From a virus: 25,723 bases of DNA. The notes under the pieces were generated by a model. It was not told where the DNA came from. It was given only the letters and a program-made list of their open reading frames with translations, and searched no databases. The translations under genes and the position numbers were made by a program. Below, in pieces: positions 1-8,089 of the stretch. Numbering within the stretch: position 1 is the first letter of the stretch; each line of letters starts with the position of its first letter. The stretch covers positions 1 through 25,723 of IMG/VR virus record IMGVR_UViG_3300029625_000012. The stretch is one strand, 5' to 3'.

Positions 1-291
1 AGCGTAGGATCTAATACGATTAAAACATCTAGAAAGAACGAGCATATTATAGATGCCTTAGGTTTAGCATGTTATGCAATCTATTCAAGCATCGAAGATG
101 AAATTAAATTTAAAGCTGCCAGTGAGGTAGTTTCGCTTCCGGCTCCAAAGGTCGTTCCTTCTGCTGTTACGATAAAGAGACACAAAGATTTGTTTGAAGG
201 AATGTCGGCTGCATTTAATGACCGCAGTATAACTAGAGGATTTAGCAGGGGAACCTTAGCTTCTAATACACCTAGTAGGAGCAAGTTTTAA
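1..291 (+). CDS. terL: Terminase large subunit, C-terminal fragment
   Basis: The reading frame is open from base 1 and ends with TAA at 289-291, giving the last 96 residues of a protein whose start lies upstream of the window. Residues 14-24 read EHIIDALGLAC. This matches the last conserved motif of the RNase H-fold nuclease of large terminases (H-x-x-D-A-L), whose Asp is a metal-binding catalytic residue. The large terminase is the ATP-driven motor that pumps DNA into the prohead and cuts the concatemer. After the motif comes a polar tail rich in Ser, Arg and Lys with no recognisable fold. The stop overlaps the next start (TAATG), so translation is probably coupled. Its position upstream of the portal gene supports the call. 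The assignment rests on one short motif plus context. Confidence 0.75.
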   Translation, partial: SVGSNTIKTSRKNEHIIDALGLACYAIYSSIEDEIKFKAASEVVSLPAPKVVPSAVTIKRHKDLFEGMSAAFNDRSITRGFSRGTLASNTPSRSKF

Positions 292-1550
292 TGCCCTTAG
301 ATGATCTGAGACGTAAGAGACGACTTAAGTATGTAGCTCCTGAACCTATTCCGGATAGTCAAAGTACCTCTTTGACAGAACTGGGGGCCTCCTCCCCCGG
401 TAATTTTCAAAGTGTAACTGAGGATCATATAGTTACACTAAAACAAGAATTAGCTGCATGGAACAATATTCTGGAAAATCTTGAAGTCGCATTATCTAAT
501 GTGAGCATACCTGTACCAATAGGACCGAAGGGGGAGACTGAAGAGGTAACTCTGGAAACGTTGAAATCGTGGATGGATAGCGGTGTAGAGATGGCTGACA
601 ATATTATTGCATATGAAACCGCTTCTATTGAACATGAAAATTTTGCCGGTCTTCTTTTCGGTATAGCTAGGGATATTCGTGACGAGATAGTTTCTGAAAT
701 AGGAGACCATATTGAGGGTTTACACGTACCACCTCTCCTTGACTTATCTAGAAAAAAAGTATCACTCGAAAAACAAGTACGAAATCGAATAGAAGGAATA
801 GATGTATCTGTTCCGCCTGGCGGTAAAAAGTCACAAAGTGGAATTTTATCTGATATTAATAAAGCTCTTAAGAATGTTCCCGAGTGTTTTGTCGAGAAAT
901 TAATTCGCTATTGGAACTTGACTGAACCTGGATTATCAAGTAACGTCGGATTTAATCAGACCGGTACGCAGATTATAAATATGGTAAATGCCTATCGACT
1001 TGCTACGGCATTATCTAAAGATAGAAGTAAAGTAAATTGGGCTAAGACAAGGAGGAATATAGGTAATGCTTTTGTTGGTAGGTTAATATCTAGGGGATTT
1101 AATGAGTTTAATTCTCTTCTTTTTAAAGCTTCTGAGGCTACAGCGAATCCCGTATCAGCGCTTTTGCATTCTCTGGGTTTGGATGCGTTTCGAGATTGCG
1201 ACTATTTTATTCAATGGGCAAATAAATGGTCTGGAGAAATTCTTAAGATTAAATCTGATTTAATAGGTCATATAGCTCAAGAAGAAAATAGAATAATGCG
1301 TAGGTACGATGGATACAATAAGCTTTTAGATATCGTGGACGAACAGGTACAGCATAAATCGGATCGAGAAGTTTTGGATTTAGTAGATCAGGTTCTTAAG
1401 CAGCTAAGTCCGGAACAAAGGGCTGCACTTAGAGAAGTCCCCGCTTATTCTATGAAGCTTGCACATTATATAGTAACAAATAAAGATAAGATTTCTGATG
1501 TACAGGTTATTCTTGACTACGTTAGGAAATTAGTTCCTGCTTACGGTTAG
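291..1550 (+). CDS. Unrecognised 419-aa protein between terminase and portal
   Basis: I do not recognise a family. The protein is soluble, charged and mostly helical, with no signal peptide or membrane segment. Residues about 1-45 are basic then low-complexity (DLRRKRR, then a Ser/Thr/Pro stretch). Helical segments around 48-75 and 325-415 could pair as coiled coils. The start ATG overlaps the terminase stop, so the two are translationally coupled. Its place between terminase and portal suggests a role in packaging or a minor virion role, but that is inference. The codons for GASSPGNF (residues about 32-39) carry the first copy of the dispersed G-rich motif, on the opposite strand, next to a GGGGG...CCCCC inverted pair. 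Confidence 0.8.
   Translation: MPLDDLRRKRRLKYVAPEPIPDSQSTSLTELGASSPGNFQSVTEDHIVTLKQELAAWNNILENLEVALSNVSIPVPIGPKGETEEVTLETLKSWMDSGVEMADNIIAYETASIEHENFAGLLFGIARDIRDEIVSEIGDHIEGLHVPPLLDLSRKKVSLEKQVRNRIEGIDVSVPPGGKKSQSGILSDINKALKNVPECFVEKLIRYWNLTEPGLSSNVGFNQTGTQIINMVNAYRLATALSKDRSKVNWAKTRRNIGNAFVGRLISRGFNEFNSLLFKASEATANPVSALLHSLGLDAFRDCDYFIQWANKWSGEILKIKSDLIGHIAQEENRIMRRYDGYNKLLDIVDEQVQHKSDREVLDLVDQVLKQLSPEQRAALREVPAYSMKLAHYIVTNKDKISDVQVILDYVRKLVPAYG
391..405 (-). repeat. G-rich motif copy 1
   Basis: Reverse-strand core TACCGGGG (395-402 on +, read as CCCCGGTA) inside the 419-aa gene, followed by GGAGGAGG and CCCCC. An upstream GGGGG makes a GGGGG/CCCCC hairpin with it. Confidence 0.8.
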
Positions 1551-1554
1551 AAAA

Positions 1555-1995
1555 ATGAGATTGAGTCTAGAGAGTTTTATTATTCTTCTTCTTTGCGCAA
1601 TTGATACTGAACTTACTTGCTTTATGTTATCAGGGGTTAGTGACTTCGATGAAGCTAATCCGATTATGGCTTGGTACCTTAGGTTCGGAGTGGGCTGGTT
1701 TATCTTTATCAAGGTATTGATTACGGTTTTTGGTGTGGCTATTTTAGAGTGGGCCGGATATAAAAAGCCTAGGTTTGTGACTTTAGCTAGCAGAATACTC
1801 ATCGTTCTTTATGCAATTTTGTTGCTGTTTGGTTTAGGTAAAGCAATTAAGGAGAGGAATGAATATTACCACCCGAAAGATTTCGGGCCCGAGCTGAACC
1901 TAGCGGTGGAGAAAGGCACTGCGATACAAACAGTTGAAGAATCCCGATGGGCCAGCTGTAGCCGGGCCTGGAAAGAAAGTGTAAGTAATGCTTAA
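1555..1995 (+). CDS. Small membrane protein, DUF5658-like, with an odd GC-rich C-terminal tail
   Basis: A 146-aa protein with three predicted membrane segments at about residues 7-27, 43-66 and 78-95. The pattern D17-x-x-x-T21 in the first helix and EANP at 33-36 just after it resembles the DUF5658 family of small integral membrane proteins of unknown function. That family link is from memory and untested. The last ~40 residues (from about 106) are polar and are encoded by a GC-rich, strongly foldable stretch, so the original protein may have ended soon after the third helix. ATG at 1555 follows the previous stop by four bases. The end overlaps the next gene's ATG (1988). The role is unknown; a host-envelope function such as lysis or superinfection exclusion is possible. 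Confidence 0.75.
   Translation: MRLSLESFIILLLCAIDTELTCFMLSGVSDFDEANPIMAWYLRFGVGWFIFIKVLITVFGVAILEWAGYKKPRFVTLASRILIVLYAILLLFGLGKAIKERNEYYHPKDFGPELNLAVEKGTAIQTVEESRWASCSRAWKESVSNA
1872..1968 (+). other. Candidate structured RNA or inserted element remnant within the 3' end of the membrane gene
   Basis: This block is about 58% GC in an AT-rich surrounding and folds well by eye. CCCGAAA (1872-1878) pairs with TTTCGGG (1881-1887). GGCCCG (1886-1891) pairs with CGGGCC (1963-1968), sharing two bases with the first stem, so the two are partly exclusive. GCGGTG (1903-1908) pairs with CACTGC (1917-1922), and CAGTTG (1931-1936) with CAGCTG (1953-1958). A small CCC-GAT-GGG hairpin lies inside the last stem. 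Together they suggest a three-way junction. GAAGAATCCC followed by a hairpin is reminiscent of the 3' part of IS200/IS605 TnpB guide RNAs, but I cannot confirm that and no transposase is present. Confidence 0.3.
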
Positions 1996-2437
1996 AAAAT
2001 TCTGGTATTGGATTCAGGACATTATTCTCTATAAAGTACTTAACACTAAATACGTAGAACTTGCTTATAATAAAAGAATAGAAATAGTAAGAAATATTAT
2101 CTGTGATCTATTTCCAATAGATGAGCCTTACGTTTTTCAAGGTCGTTGGAGCTGGTGTAAGGACTCCGAAGGCAATCCGCAGGAAATAACACTAGTCCTT
2201 TTAGATAAAAAACTTTTCATTCATGTCCTCAGGCCGGAGGTGGGAGACTGGTATCAAGTTCGTAATCTGTGTAAGAACAGGAAAGAGTGGGAAAGGATTA
2301 ATGCAGATTATGCGCTGATGGAAGGAGTAATGGATGCGCTTAAAGAGGAGGTCGCATTCATATCAATACCTTGGGGATATCCGGTAAATAAGTTTTCTTT
2401 GAGGGAACTCGTTGGCAATTATAGAACCACAAAGTAA
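1988..2437 (+). CDS. Unrecognised 149-aa protein upstream of portal
   Basis: I recognise no family. The N-terminus (MLKKFWYWIQDIILYKVL) is aromatic and amphipathic and could lie on a membrane. The rest looks like a compact alpha/beta domain containing FQGRWSW, a strand pair around 65-82 and an acidic helix near the C-terminus. It has four cysteines with no metal-binding spacing. ATG at 1988 overlaps the end of the membrane-protein gene by eight bases, and its own end overlaps the portal start by 26 bases, so it belongs to the same coupled translation unit. The function is unknown. Confidence 0.75.
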   Translation: MLKKFWYWIQDIILYKVLNTKYVELAYNKRIEIVRNIICDLFPIDEPYVFQGRWSWCKDSEGNPQEITLVLLDKKLFIHVLRPEVGDWYQVRNLCKNRKEWERINADYALMEGVMDALKEEVAFISIPWGYPVNKFSLRELVGNYRTTK

Positions 2438-4091
2438 AAAGATTAGGACCGGTTTAGGATCTAATATAAAAACGATAAAGTCTGCTCAAGCTAAAGGATT
2501 TAAGAATCCTGTATTAAATGCGCAGATAGGAAGTGGTTTTCGAGCAACACAGGTAACTACTAAACCTCCGTTTGATCTTGAAGCCCTACGAAACGCCTAT
2601 CTTGTAGATAGCTATGTTCGTCAAGGGGTTGATAAATATATCGAGATAATGCTTAAAGAAGGTTATTATCTCGACGGAAAAAAGCGACCTAAAGAATATT
2701 TAGAAGATAGACTTATGGAGATAGCTCGAGCTACAGATATCCCTTGGGCTGTAACCGTAGAAAATACCGTCAGGGATTTTATAAAATATGGAAATGCATT
2801 TTTAGTCGTTGTTCGTAATAGTGATGGTACGGTTGGTGGATACTTTAATCTCCCCGCGCACCAGATGTTCCCAGAACTAGATGAGAACGGAAATATTTTA
2901 AGCTGGGTACAAGTTGCATCTAGAGATCGAAAGAAGTCATTTAATCCTAAAGATATTTTGCATTTTACTTACGCTAAGGAATCCGGAGGAATTTGGGGGA
3001 TTCCTTATATTGTATCTGTAATTGAAGATATTAGAGCCTTGCGACAAGCTGAAGAGAGTGTGCTTAAGTTAATCTATAAATCTCTTAGTCCTCTAATTCA
3101 CGTTCAAGTTCCTGATATTACGAATACCGGGGAGGGGAGGCAGGAAGACATTGACGATGCCGTCCGGCAATTTCAGACCGCAGCTCCTGATGGAATTCTC
3201 GTTACTCCTCCGGGACATAAGATTACGGCTATTGGTGTCGAATCTCAAGCCCTCCGTGCAGAGGGCTACTTGAAAATGTTCAAGAACAGGGTCTTCTCAG
3301 GACTTGCGGTTTCTCCCCTCCTTATGGGTGAGAACGCCGGGGCTCCTGGAGGAACGGCCGATGCGCTTGTTGTTGAACTGCATCATAAGGCTAAAAGATT
3401 TCAGGTAGCTCTTTCTCAATATTTTGAATTTTATATCTTTAATCCTCTCTTAGTAGAGGGTGGATTTGATCCTTGGGGTCAAGCCGATCATAGAGTTAAA
3501 TTCGCATGGAATGAGATAGAGCTTGATCGAAGGATTAAAGAAGAGGCTCATATTGTCAACCTTTGGACCGGTGGAATACTTACGTTTGCGGAAGCACGAG
3601 ACATGCTGAAGCTTGATCCGAATGCTTCTTCTGATGATACATACGTTCATCATTCTTCGATCCCGCAGGTGATTGCTTCCAGGTTGGGAATTGATCCCAA
3701 GGATCTTTCCGAAGACGAACTTAAAGATTTGGTGATGGGTGGACTTGGGGGCCCATCTTTTAAAGGAGGTTCCACTAAAGAGCCTAAGGTGAGTAAGCTT
3801 CCCCAGAATATCGTAAGTCCGTCTAATAAGACTACCGGACCGAATGCAAGGGTAAAGGTTCCGGTTTCTAATTCGGCAGACGAAGAATTAAGAAACAAAC
3901 TAATAGGTTTAGTGTCTGCAGGTTGTGATCGAAAGCTGTTGGAATCTCATATAGATGATCCAGAGTTAGTAGAATTAATAGATAGCTGGCAAAAGGATTT
4001 CGGCACATTAGAAACAATGTTGCGGATTAATGCTTATTTTTCAATAAAGAACAAAATAGGAGTCCAAAATGAAATGGATCACGGAGATTAA
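2412..4091 (+). CDS. Portal protein
   Basis: A 559-aa protein with the typical portal architecture. The wing and stem region has DSYVRQGVDKYIEIMLKEGY near residues 57-76. A beta-rich clip-side section includes NAFLVVVRNSDG, FNLPAHQMFPELDENG and the PKDILHFTYAKESGGIWGIP block (about 178-197). Helical VIEDIRALRQAEESVLKLIY, then GLAVSPLLMGENAG and the C-terminal helices follow. Portals form the dodecameric DNA gate at one capsid vertex and dock the terminase. The start is TTG at 2412, with GAGGGA at 2401-2406 placed five bases upstream; the next in-frame ATG is too far inside the conserved region. The C-terminal ~140 residues are Pro/Ser/Gly-rich and then helical. A copy of the G-rich motif lies at 3124-3140, encoding NTGEGR. 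Confidence 0.9.
   Translation: MAIIEPQSKKIRTGLGSNIKTIKSAQAKGFKNPVLNAQIGSGFRATQVTTKPPFDLEALRNAYLVDSYVRQGVDKYIEIMLKEGYYLDGKKRPKEYLEDRLMEIARATDIPWAVTVENTVRDFIKYGNAFLVVVRNSDGTVGGYFNLPAHQMFPELDENGNILSWVQVASRDRKKSFNPKDILHFTYAKESGGIWGIPYIVSVIEDIRALRQAEESVLKLIYKSLSPLIHVQVPDITNTGEGRQEDIDDAVRQFQTAAPDGILVTPPGHKITAIGVESQALRAEGYLKMFKNRVFSGLAVSPLLMGENAGAPGGTADALVVELHHKAKRFQVALSQYFEFYIFNPLLVEGGFDPWGQADHRVKFAWNEIELDRRIKEEAHIVNLWTGGILTFAEARDMLKLDPNASSDDTYVHHSSIPQVIASRLGIDPKDLSEDELKDLVMGGLGGPSFKGGSTKEPKVSKLPQNIVSPSNKTTGPNARVKVPVSNSADEELRNKLIGLVSAGCDRKLLESHIDDPELVELIDSWQKDFGTLETMLRINAYFSIKNKIGVQNEMDHGD
3124..3140 (+). repeat. G-rich motif copy 2
   Basis: Forward core at 3125-3132 in the portal gene (ATACCGGGGAGGGGAGG), with two further G-runs. 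Confidence 0.8.
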
Positions 4092-4593
4092 AGATAGGCT
4101 GGTTAGGAGGATATTTAATATCCAGTACGATCTTGCAGAGCTTCAGCTTATAATTTCAGGTATACTTTTAGGCATTATGCTTTTGAGTGACTTTAAGAAT
4201 AGTGAAGTCCATAGGATGCTAGAACCATATTCTTTATATTATGTTAGTTGGTCATTGATTATTTCTTCGATTTGTTCTTTGATTGGGATCAGCTTTGATA
4301 ACATACGTGCTAGGATGGTGGGAAGTTTGTTGGCTTCCATGGCTTGGGTTTATGTTTTGGCAGCATCCGGAATTACAGGAAGTTTATTTTCCGTAGCCTC
4401 TTTAGTTTTTGCTTTATCATCGGCTTTTGTTTACTTAAAGCTCTCGGCTAAGTTTTATAGGAGTAATGAGAAACATGGATTTATTACAGAAGCTACTCGT
4501 TCCGCTGGGAACTTCCATAATTTCCGGAGTCATAGTCGTTCTGATTGGACACATTTTTTCGAGCATAACAGAACGCCTAAGGGCAAACTATGA
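4069..4593 (+). CDS. Small polytopic membrane protein
   Basis: A 174-aa protein with four hydrophobic helices at about residues 23-42, 54-76, 85-102 and 104-124, and a basic N-terminus (KDRLVRR). I recognise no family. It starts inside the end of the portal gene, with the AGGAG at 4060-4064 as a ribosome site. Its last ~42 residues overlap the next gene for 128 bases in another frame; that polar tail (rich in His, Ser, Asn and Arg) may simply be tolerated read-through. Two membrane genes between portal and protease could be holin-like or exclusion proteins, but neither has a diagnostic motif. Confidence 0.65.
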   Translation: MKWITEIKDRLVRRIFNIQYDLAELQLIISGILLGIMLLSDFKNSEVHRMLEPYSLYYVSWSLIISSICSLIGISFDNIRARMVGSLLASMAWVYVLAASGITGSLFSVASLVFALSSAFVYLKLSAKFYRSNEKHGFITEATRSAGNFHNFRSHSRSDWTHFFEHNRTPKGKL

Positions 4594-4789
4594 ACTGCCT
4601 TTGAGGGAGCTAGCCGATGATCGAAGAGCTGTAGAGAATCTTTCTCAACTGCTTCTTTCTTATATTGATCAGCTAGATGAATGCACGAAGGAGAAACTTA
4701 AATTGGAGGGATTGGTCGAAAAGCTTTCTAGAAAATTATCCGAAAATGTGGAAAATAAATCAAGTAAAGGCCCATCCCCCGGTAATTAA
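4466..4789 (+). CDS. Single-pass membrane protein with coiled coil (i-spanin-like shape)
   Basis: A 107-aa protein with one N-terminal membrane helix (about residues 9-30, LLVPLGTSIISGVIVVLIGH) followed by a charged helical stretch to about residue 95 with heptad-like leucines. This is the topology of inner-membrane spanins (Rz-like), though I see no lipoprotein partner inside it, and other single-pass phage proteins share the shape. The start is uncertain. AGGAG at 4459-4463 is only two bases from ATG 4466 but 11 bases from a second in-frame ATG at 4475, which gives MDLLQ. The last codons (GPSPGN, stop) coincide with a copy of the dispersed G-rich motif at 4777-4784. Confidence 0.65.
   Translation: MRNMDLLQKLLVPLGTSIISGVIVVLIGHIFSSITERLRANYELPLRELADDRRAVENLSQLLLSYIDQLDECTKEKLKLEGLVEKLSRKLSENVENKSSKGPSPGN
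4770..4788 (-). repeat. G-rich motif copy 3
   Basis: Reverse core at 4777-4784, spanning the last codons of the spanin-like gene; flanked by AATTAAGG, which also serves the protease ribosome site. Confidence 0.8.
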
Positions 4790-4803
4790 GGAAATAATAA
4801 GAA

Positions 4804-6714
4804 ATGGCAAATAAAATTAGATTAGTTGAATCCGTTCTTATAGATAATAAAAACATTCTAGAAAGTTCTCCAGTTAAGAAGATTCGTGAAGAGCAGGAAC
4901 TTCCTAAGGTTTTATATCCGGAGATTTGTGCGATTAATGCCAACCAGGTAACTAGAAATAAAACCTATTATCCTGTGGAAAGCCTGGTTCCTGCAGACGG
5001 TAAAAAGTACGGCTTCGTTACAATGCTGGATCCTTACCCGATTCCGGTGATTAAAGATCATGAAACCGGGGGAGGGTTTTTCGGTGGAGAAGCAAGCGAC
5101 ATATTTGGAAGAGTTATCTATTCGGAATTTGTTGCGGATCCTACGTCCGGTGGATATGTATCTTGTGTTGCTTCAATTACTGATGAAGAAGCTATCAAGA
5201 AAATTCTTTCTGATCGATGGCTTACCGTTTCCATAGGTGTTGAGTCAGAATGGGTTAAGTGCTCGATTTGCGGAGAGGATCCCTTCGGTCCTGAATGTGA
5301 TCATAAAAAGGGCACTACCTATATGGTAAATGGTAGTCCCAAGGAATGTTTTTGGATCATCGGTCCTGTGACGTTCTTGGAGCTTTCGTTTGTAACGGTT
5401 CCGAGTGATCCTAAAGCTAGAATAATTAGCAAAAATAGGTTCGGAGAATCCTTGAAGTTGCTTGCTACTGAGCTTCCCGGTGGAGAGGAGCTCGTTATCA
5501 AAGGTTCTAAAGAGCGGCTTCATTACATTAAAGAGAGGTGGAAAATTGAAGAAATGAGCGAAAATGTCAAGAATGAAGGGCCGCAGGATGACAAGTTCTG
5601 TACGTATGGCGAGCTCTTCGGTTTAGACGAATCTGATGAGGATTACCATAAGGAGGCAAAGCTCAGAGCAAAAGATAGGAAGAAGCTACCCGATTCTGCT
5701 TTTTGTGGTCCGGGCAGGTCTTTTCCGGCACATGATGCAACGCATGCCCGTGTAGGTCTTTCTCTATTGGGGCGCTATAAGGGTCCGGGAGATAAAGATC
5801 GAATTCGAGCTTGTTTGCAGAGAAAGCTGGCCTCTTTTAAAAAGGGAGGAAAAAAAGAATTGTTCCCTCTAGCTAAAATCAAAGTAGGAAATGAGGAGCT
5901 TGAGATTCTCCCTGTGAGTAAAAGCCGAGTAATGGTTGTAGCCGAGGATCTTAAAGGTTTGAATGCTTCTGAAAAAATGAAGTCTCAGCTCATCGCATTG
6001 CTGGTGAAATACTGCAAGGAGAACAAACTTCCCATTCCCAAAGCCTACAAAGAAATTACGCCGAGTGAAAATCTAGAATCTGTTTCTCTAGATCCGAATA
6101 CCGATGCTTCTTGGGCTCTTCCCCTTTGGATGGATTACGTCCAACGAGAATCCATGGGTCCGAAAAAGAAAAAGCTTCAGAAAGAAATGAAGAAGCAGGA
6201 GAAGAAGTTCAAGAAGGAGGCAAAGAAGTTTGAGAATGAGATCAAAGAGCTGAAGGAACAAGTAGATGTACTTAATAAGCATTCGGTGGAAGTACATTCC
6301 AAAGCTCTTCGGAGATCTTGTGAACTCGCTGCGTTTCTTTCTTTGAGTCTCAATTCTTCTCTGGCAAAGGATAGGTCCTTCGATAACCTTGTAGAGGAAT
6401 TCGTAAAGCGCGGACCTCAATATGTTGAGGAGACGCTTGGTGATCTTTTTAAGGAATACAAGGAATCAGGGCCTGTTCCCCCGGTAAAAGAATTAAAGAA
6501 AGTCGAGCACATAGAAAGTCCGGTAATTAAAGAAGATGAGCGAAAGCCGTTATCTCAATTGGTTGTAGATCCGGATACAGGAAAGACTACGGTAGACGCC
6601 AAAATTACCGAAGAAGAGGATGAAACGGTTTTTCTCTATACTGGTCTTTCTAAGGAAGAGCTTCAAAAGAAAATTAGTGAGCGACTTGCTTCAGACAGAC
6701 TTAAGTCCAAATAG
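4804..6714 (+). CDS. Prohead maturation protease fused to a scaffold-like coiled coil
   Basis: A 636-aa protein. Residues about 38-210 form a prohead serine protease of the T4 gp21/herpesvirus-assemblin type, with catalytic His86 in IKDHE, Ser143 in TVSIG and the closing strand ELSFVTVPSDP (193-203). A Cys-x2-Cys...Cys-x-His knuckle (C153, C156, C165, H167) is inserted before the last strands, as in several phage homologues. Residues about 266-346 resemble the DUF6582 module (LPDSAFCGPGRSFPAHDATH). Residues 451-495 are a Lys/Glu-rich coiled coil, followed by an acidic tail. Such fusions act as protease and internal scaffold, and are removed after capsid assembly. The loop after His86 (TGGGFFGG) looks expanded and is encoded by a near-copy of the G-rich motif (5064-5076). 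Confidence 0.88.
   Translation: MANKIRLVESVLIDNKNILESSPVKKIREEQELPKVLYPEICAINANQVTRNKTYYPVESLVPADGKKYGFVTMLDPYPIPVIKDHETGGGFFGGEASDIFGRVIYSEFVADPTSGGYVSCVASITDEEAIKKILSDRWLTVSIGVESEWVKCSICGEDPFGPECDHKKGTTYMVNGSPKECFWIIGPVTFLELSFVTVPSDPKARIISKNRFGESLKLLATELPGGEELVIKGSKERLHYIKERWKIEEMSENVKNEGPQDDKFCTYGELFGLDESDEDYHKEAKLRAKDRKKLPDSAFCGPGRSFPAHDATHARVGLSLLGRYKGPGDKDRIRACLQRKLASFKKGGKKELFPLAKIKVGNEELEILPVSKSRVMVVAEDLKGLNASEKMKSQLIALLVKYCKENKLPIPKAYKEITPSENLESVSLDPNTDASWALPLWMDYVQRESMGPKKKKLQKEMKKQEKKFKKEAKKFENEIKELKEQVDVLNKHSVEVHSKALRRSCELAAFLSLSLNSSLAKDRSFDNLVEEFVKRGPQYVEETLGDLFKEYKESGPVPPVKELKKVEHIESPVIKEDERKPLSQLVVDPDTGKTTVDAKITEEEDETVFLYTGLSKEELQKKISERLASDRLKSK
6476..6488 (-). repeat. G-rich motif copy 4
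   Basis: Reverse core at 6479-6486 in the protease/scaffold gene, encoding PVPPVK. Confidence 0.75.
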
Positions 6715-6771
6715 TAATTCATTGAAGAAGTAAAGCTTCTGATATTTATCCGATTATAAGGAGATAAGAAC

Positions 6772-8034
6772 ATGGCGTTAATAGGTTCTCAACAGTTTAG
6801 CGGAAGGATTTGGGCACCTGGGATCAAGATCTCGGGTATGAACTCTCCTGCAGAGGAGTGGACAATCGACCCGAACTTGCCCCCTCTTGGTACCGATCCG
6901 CGATATCCTACCTTGGATCAGATCGTTATTCCGCGTGGTCGACTTCTTGCAGTTCGACCTGATACTACTTCGTATACCGGCCTTGCTGTTCTTACTATCG
7001 CAGATGGTGTGAGCAACAAGCCTGCCGGTTATACAGAAACGAATATCTTCCGTCAGTGGCAGGAAAAGATCCAGTGGATGCCTTCGATGAGTCGACAGGA
7101 ATTCATTGAGGTGCCGTATGTTCAGTCTATTAATGGGGCGTATGGTACTCCTGCTGCCGGTGATCGTATTACCGCATACTTTGGATCTGCAAGCTCTACG
7201 GCTCCTGTGCCGCAGGATAGGGGCAAGATCGTGAAGTGGGTGGAAAAGAAGGTGTTTGCAATGCCCACACAGACGGCTGCTACTTCGGCGGCTCTTATGT
7301 CTGCAAACCTTCCAGCTTTTCAGCCCACGATTATTATGGCTCTTAACGCCGGTACAGTAGTTTATCCCAGCGGTTCCAATTCTGTAAGCCTTGCATGGAA
7401 CGCTACTCTTGGTGCTTGGGTGGCTACGTTTAATGTAGCTGTTACCAACGTGCTTTACAGCTTTGGGCAAGCTGCAGATCAAATCGCCGGTGAGGTAATC
7501 CGTGTTGAACCGATTTCTTCTTCGCATCACCTTAGCGGTTGGCTTGAGTGGGTAACGGATAACTTCCTTGCTTGGGAATATCCGCCTCAGCTTCTGCGTG
7601 TACCTACTACTTCGGTTACCGGTGAAGTTCCGGCGACAGTGGTTGCGGGTCAGCAATATAGGTTGGGCAATAAGCCCATTGCTCCGTGGCTTCAGATTAA
7701 CGTGTACGTAACCGGTAGCCTGACGAATCCTGATGGCTCTGTGACTACGTTGAATAACACGTTGATGAGCACGGCAAATCTTCCGTTTGTTGATTATACT
7801 CTTGGCCAATACTATAACATCAATCCTGTAACAGGTGATCTCTTCTTCAGTTCTAATGTGACTGTAACCTCGGTTTCGGTTGATTATAGCTATGAGACCG
7901 CTTATCGGGATGGTCGTCTGTTTAATGCAGGTGTAATTGGTCTTACCGATGGTCGCTATTCCGGCGTTCCAGGCACTCCGGCGAATCTTGAAGTAGCAGG
8001 TGTCGTTGGATCGCTTAGGTGCATTGTTTATTAA
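6772..8034 (+). CDS. Probable head structural (decoration or minor capsid) protein
   Basis: A 420-aa, beta-rich protein low in Lys and rich in Gly, Thr, Ser, Pro, Trp and Tyr, without membrane segments. It lies between the protease/scaffold and the major capsid gene, behind a strong GGAG ribosome site. Its codons are markedly more GC-rich and uniform than those of the flanking genes (GGT, CGT, CTT and ACC preferred), as in the capsid gene, which argues for high expression. I do not recognise a family with certainty. In this position phages usually encode a decoration, cement or vertex protein; the C-terminal half (TTLNNTLMSTANLPFVDYTL onward) looks like stacked beta strands. A long antisense frame here is a codon-bias shadow. 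Confidence 0.7.
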   Translation: MALIGSQQFSGRIWAPGIKISGMNSPAEEWTIDPNLPPLGTDPRYPTLDQIVIPRGRLLAVRPDTTSYTGLAVLTIADGVSNKPAGYTETNIFRQWQEKIQWMPSMSRQEFIEVPYVQSINGAYGTPAAGDRITAYFGSASSTAPVPQDRGKIVKWVEKKVFAMPTQTAATSAALMSANLPAFQPTIIMALNAGTVVYPSGSNSVSLAWNATLGAWVATFNVAVTNVLYSFGQAADQIAGEVIRVEPISSSHHLSGWLEWVTDNFLAWEYPPQLLRVPTTSVTGEVPATVVAGQQYRLGNKPIAPWLQINVYVTGSLTNPDGSVTTLNNTLMSTANLPFVDYTLGQYYNINPVTGDLFFSSNVTVTSVSVDYSYETAYRDGRLFNAGVIGLTDGRYSGVPGTPANLEVAGVVGSLRCIVY

Positions 8035-8053
8035 TACCGGGGAAGCCCTGGGG
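8033..8053 (+). repeat. G-rich motif copy 5
   Basis: Forward core at 8035-8042, beginning at the stop codon of the head protein gene, followed by a second GGGG at 8050-8053 in the downstream hairpin. Confidence 0.8.
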
Positions 8054-8068
8054 ATTTATTTTCCCAGG
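8047..8068 (+). terminator. Hairpin after the head protein gene, possible attenuator
   Basis: CCTGGGGA (8047-8054) pairs with TTCCCAGG (8061-8068) around a TTTATT loop, giving an 8-bp stem just after the stop and just before the major capsid gene. No long T-run follows, so it may act as a partial terminator, RNA-processing site or mRNA stabiliser. It sits immediately downstream of a G-rich motif copy. Confidence 0.5.
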
Positions 8069-8071
8069 CCT

Positions 8072-8089
8072 TGTTCCAATTTCGGAACA
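8072..8089 (+). other. Second hairpin in the head protein/capsid gap
   Basis: TGTTCC (8072-8077) pairs with GGAACA (8084-8089) around a six-base loop. Together with the hairpin at 8047-8068 it forms a tandem pair in the leader of the major capsid mRNA, suggesting mRNA stabilisation or processing rather than simple termination. Confidence 0.4.

Noticed and set aside
974-981. TATAAATA, identical to the T4 late promoter
   Set aside because: It is a single copy inside a gene in AT-rich DNA, with no second instance at gene starts.
6778-7809. 343-codon open frame on the - strand opposite the head protein gene
   Set aside because: Its sequence is rich in Arg, His, Ser and Thr, has no recognisable motif, and reflects the strong codon bias of the forward gene.
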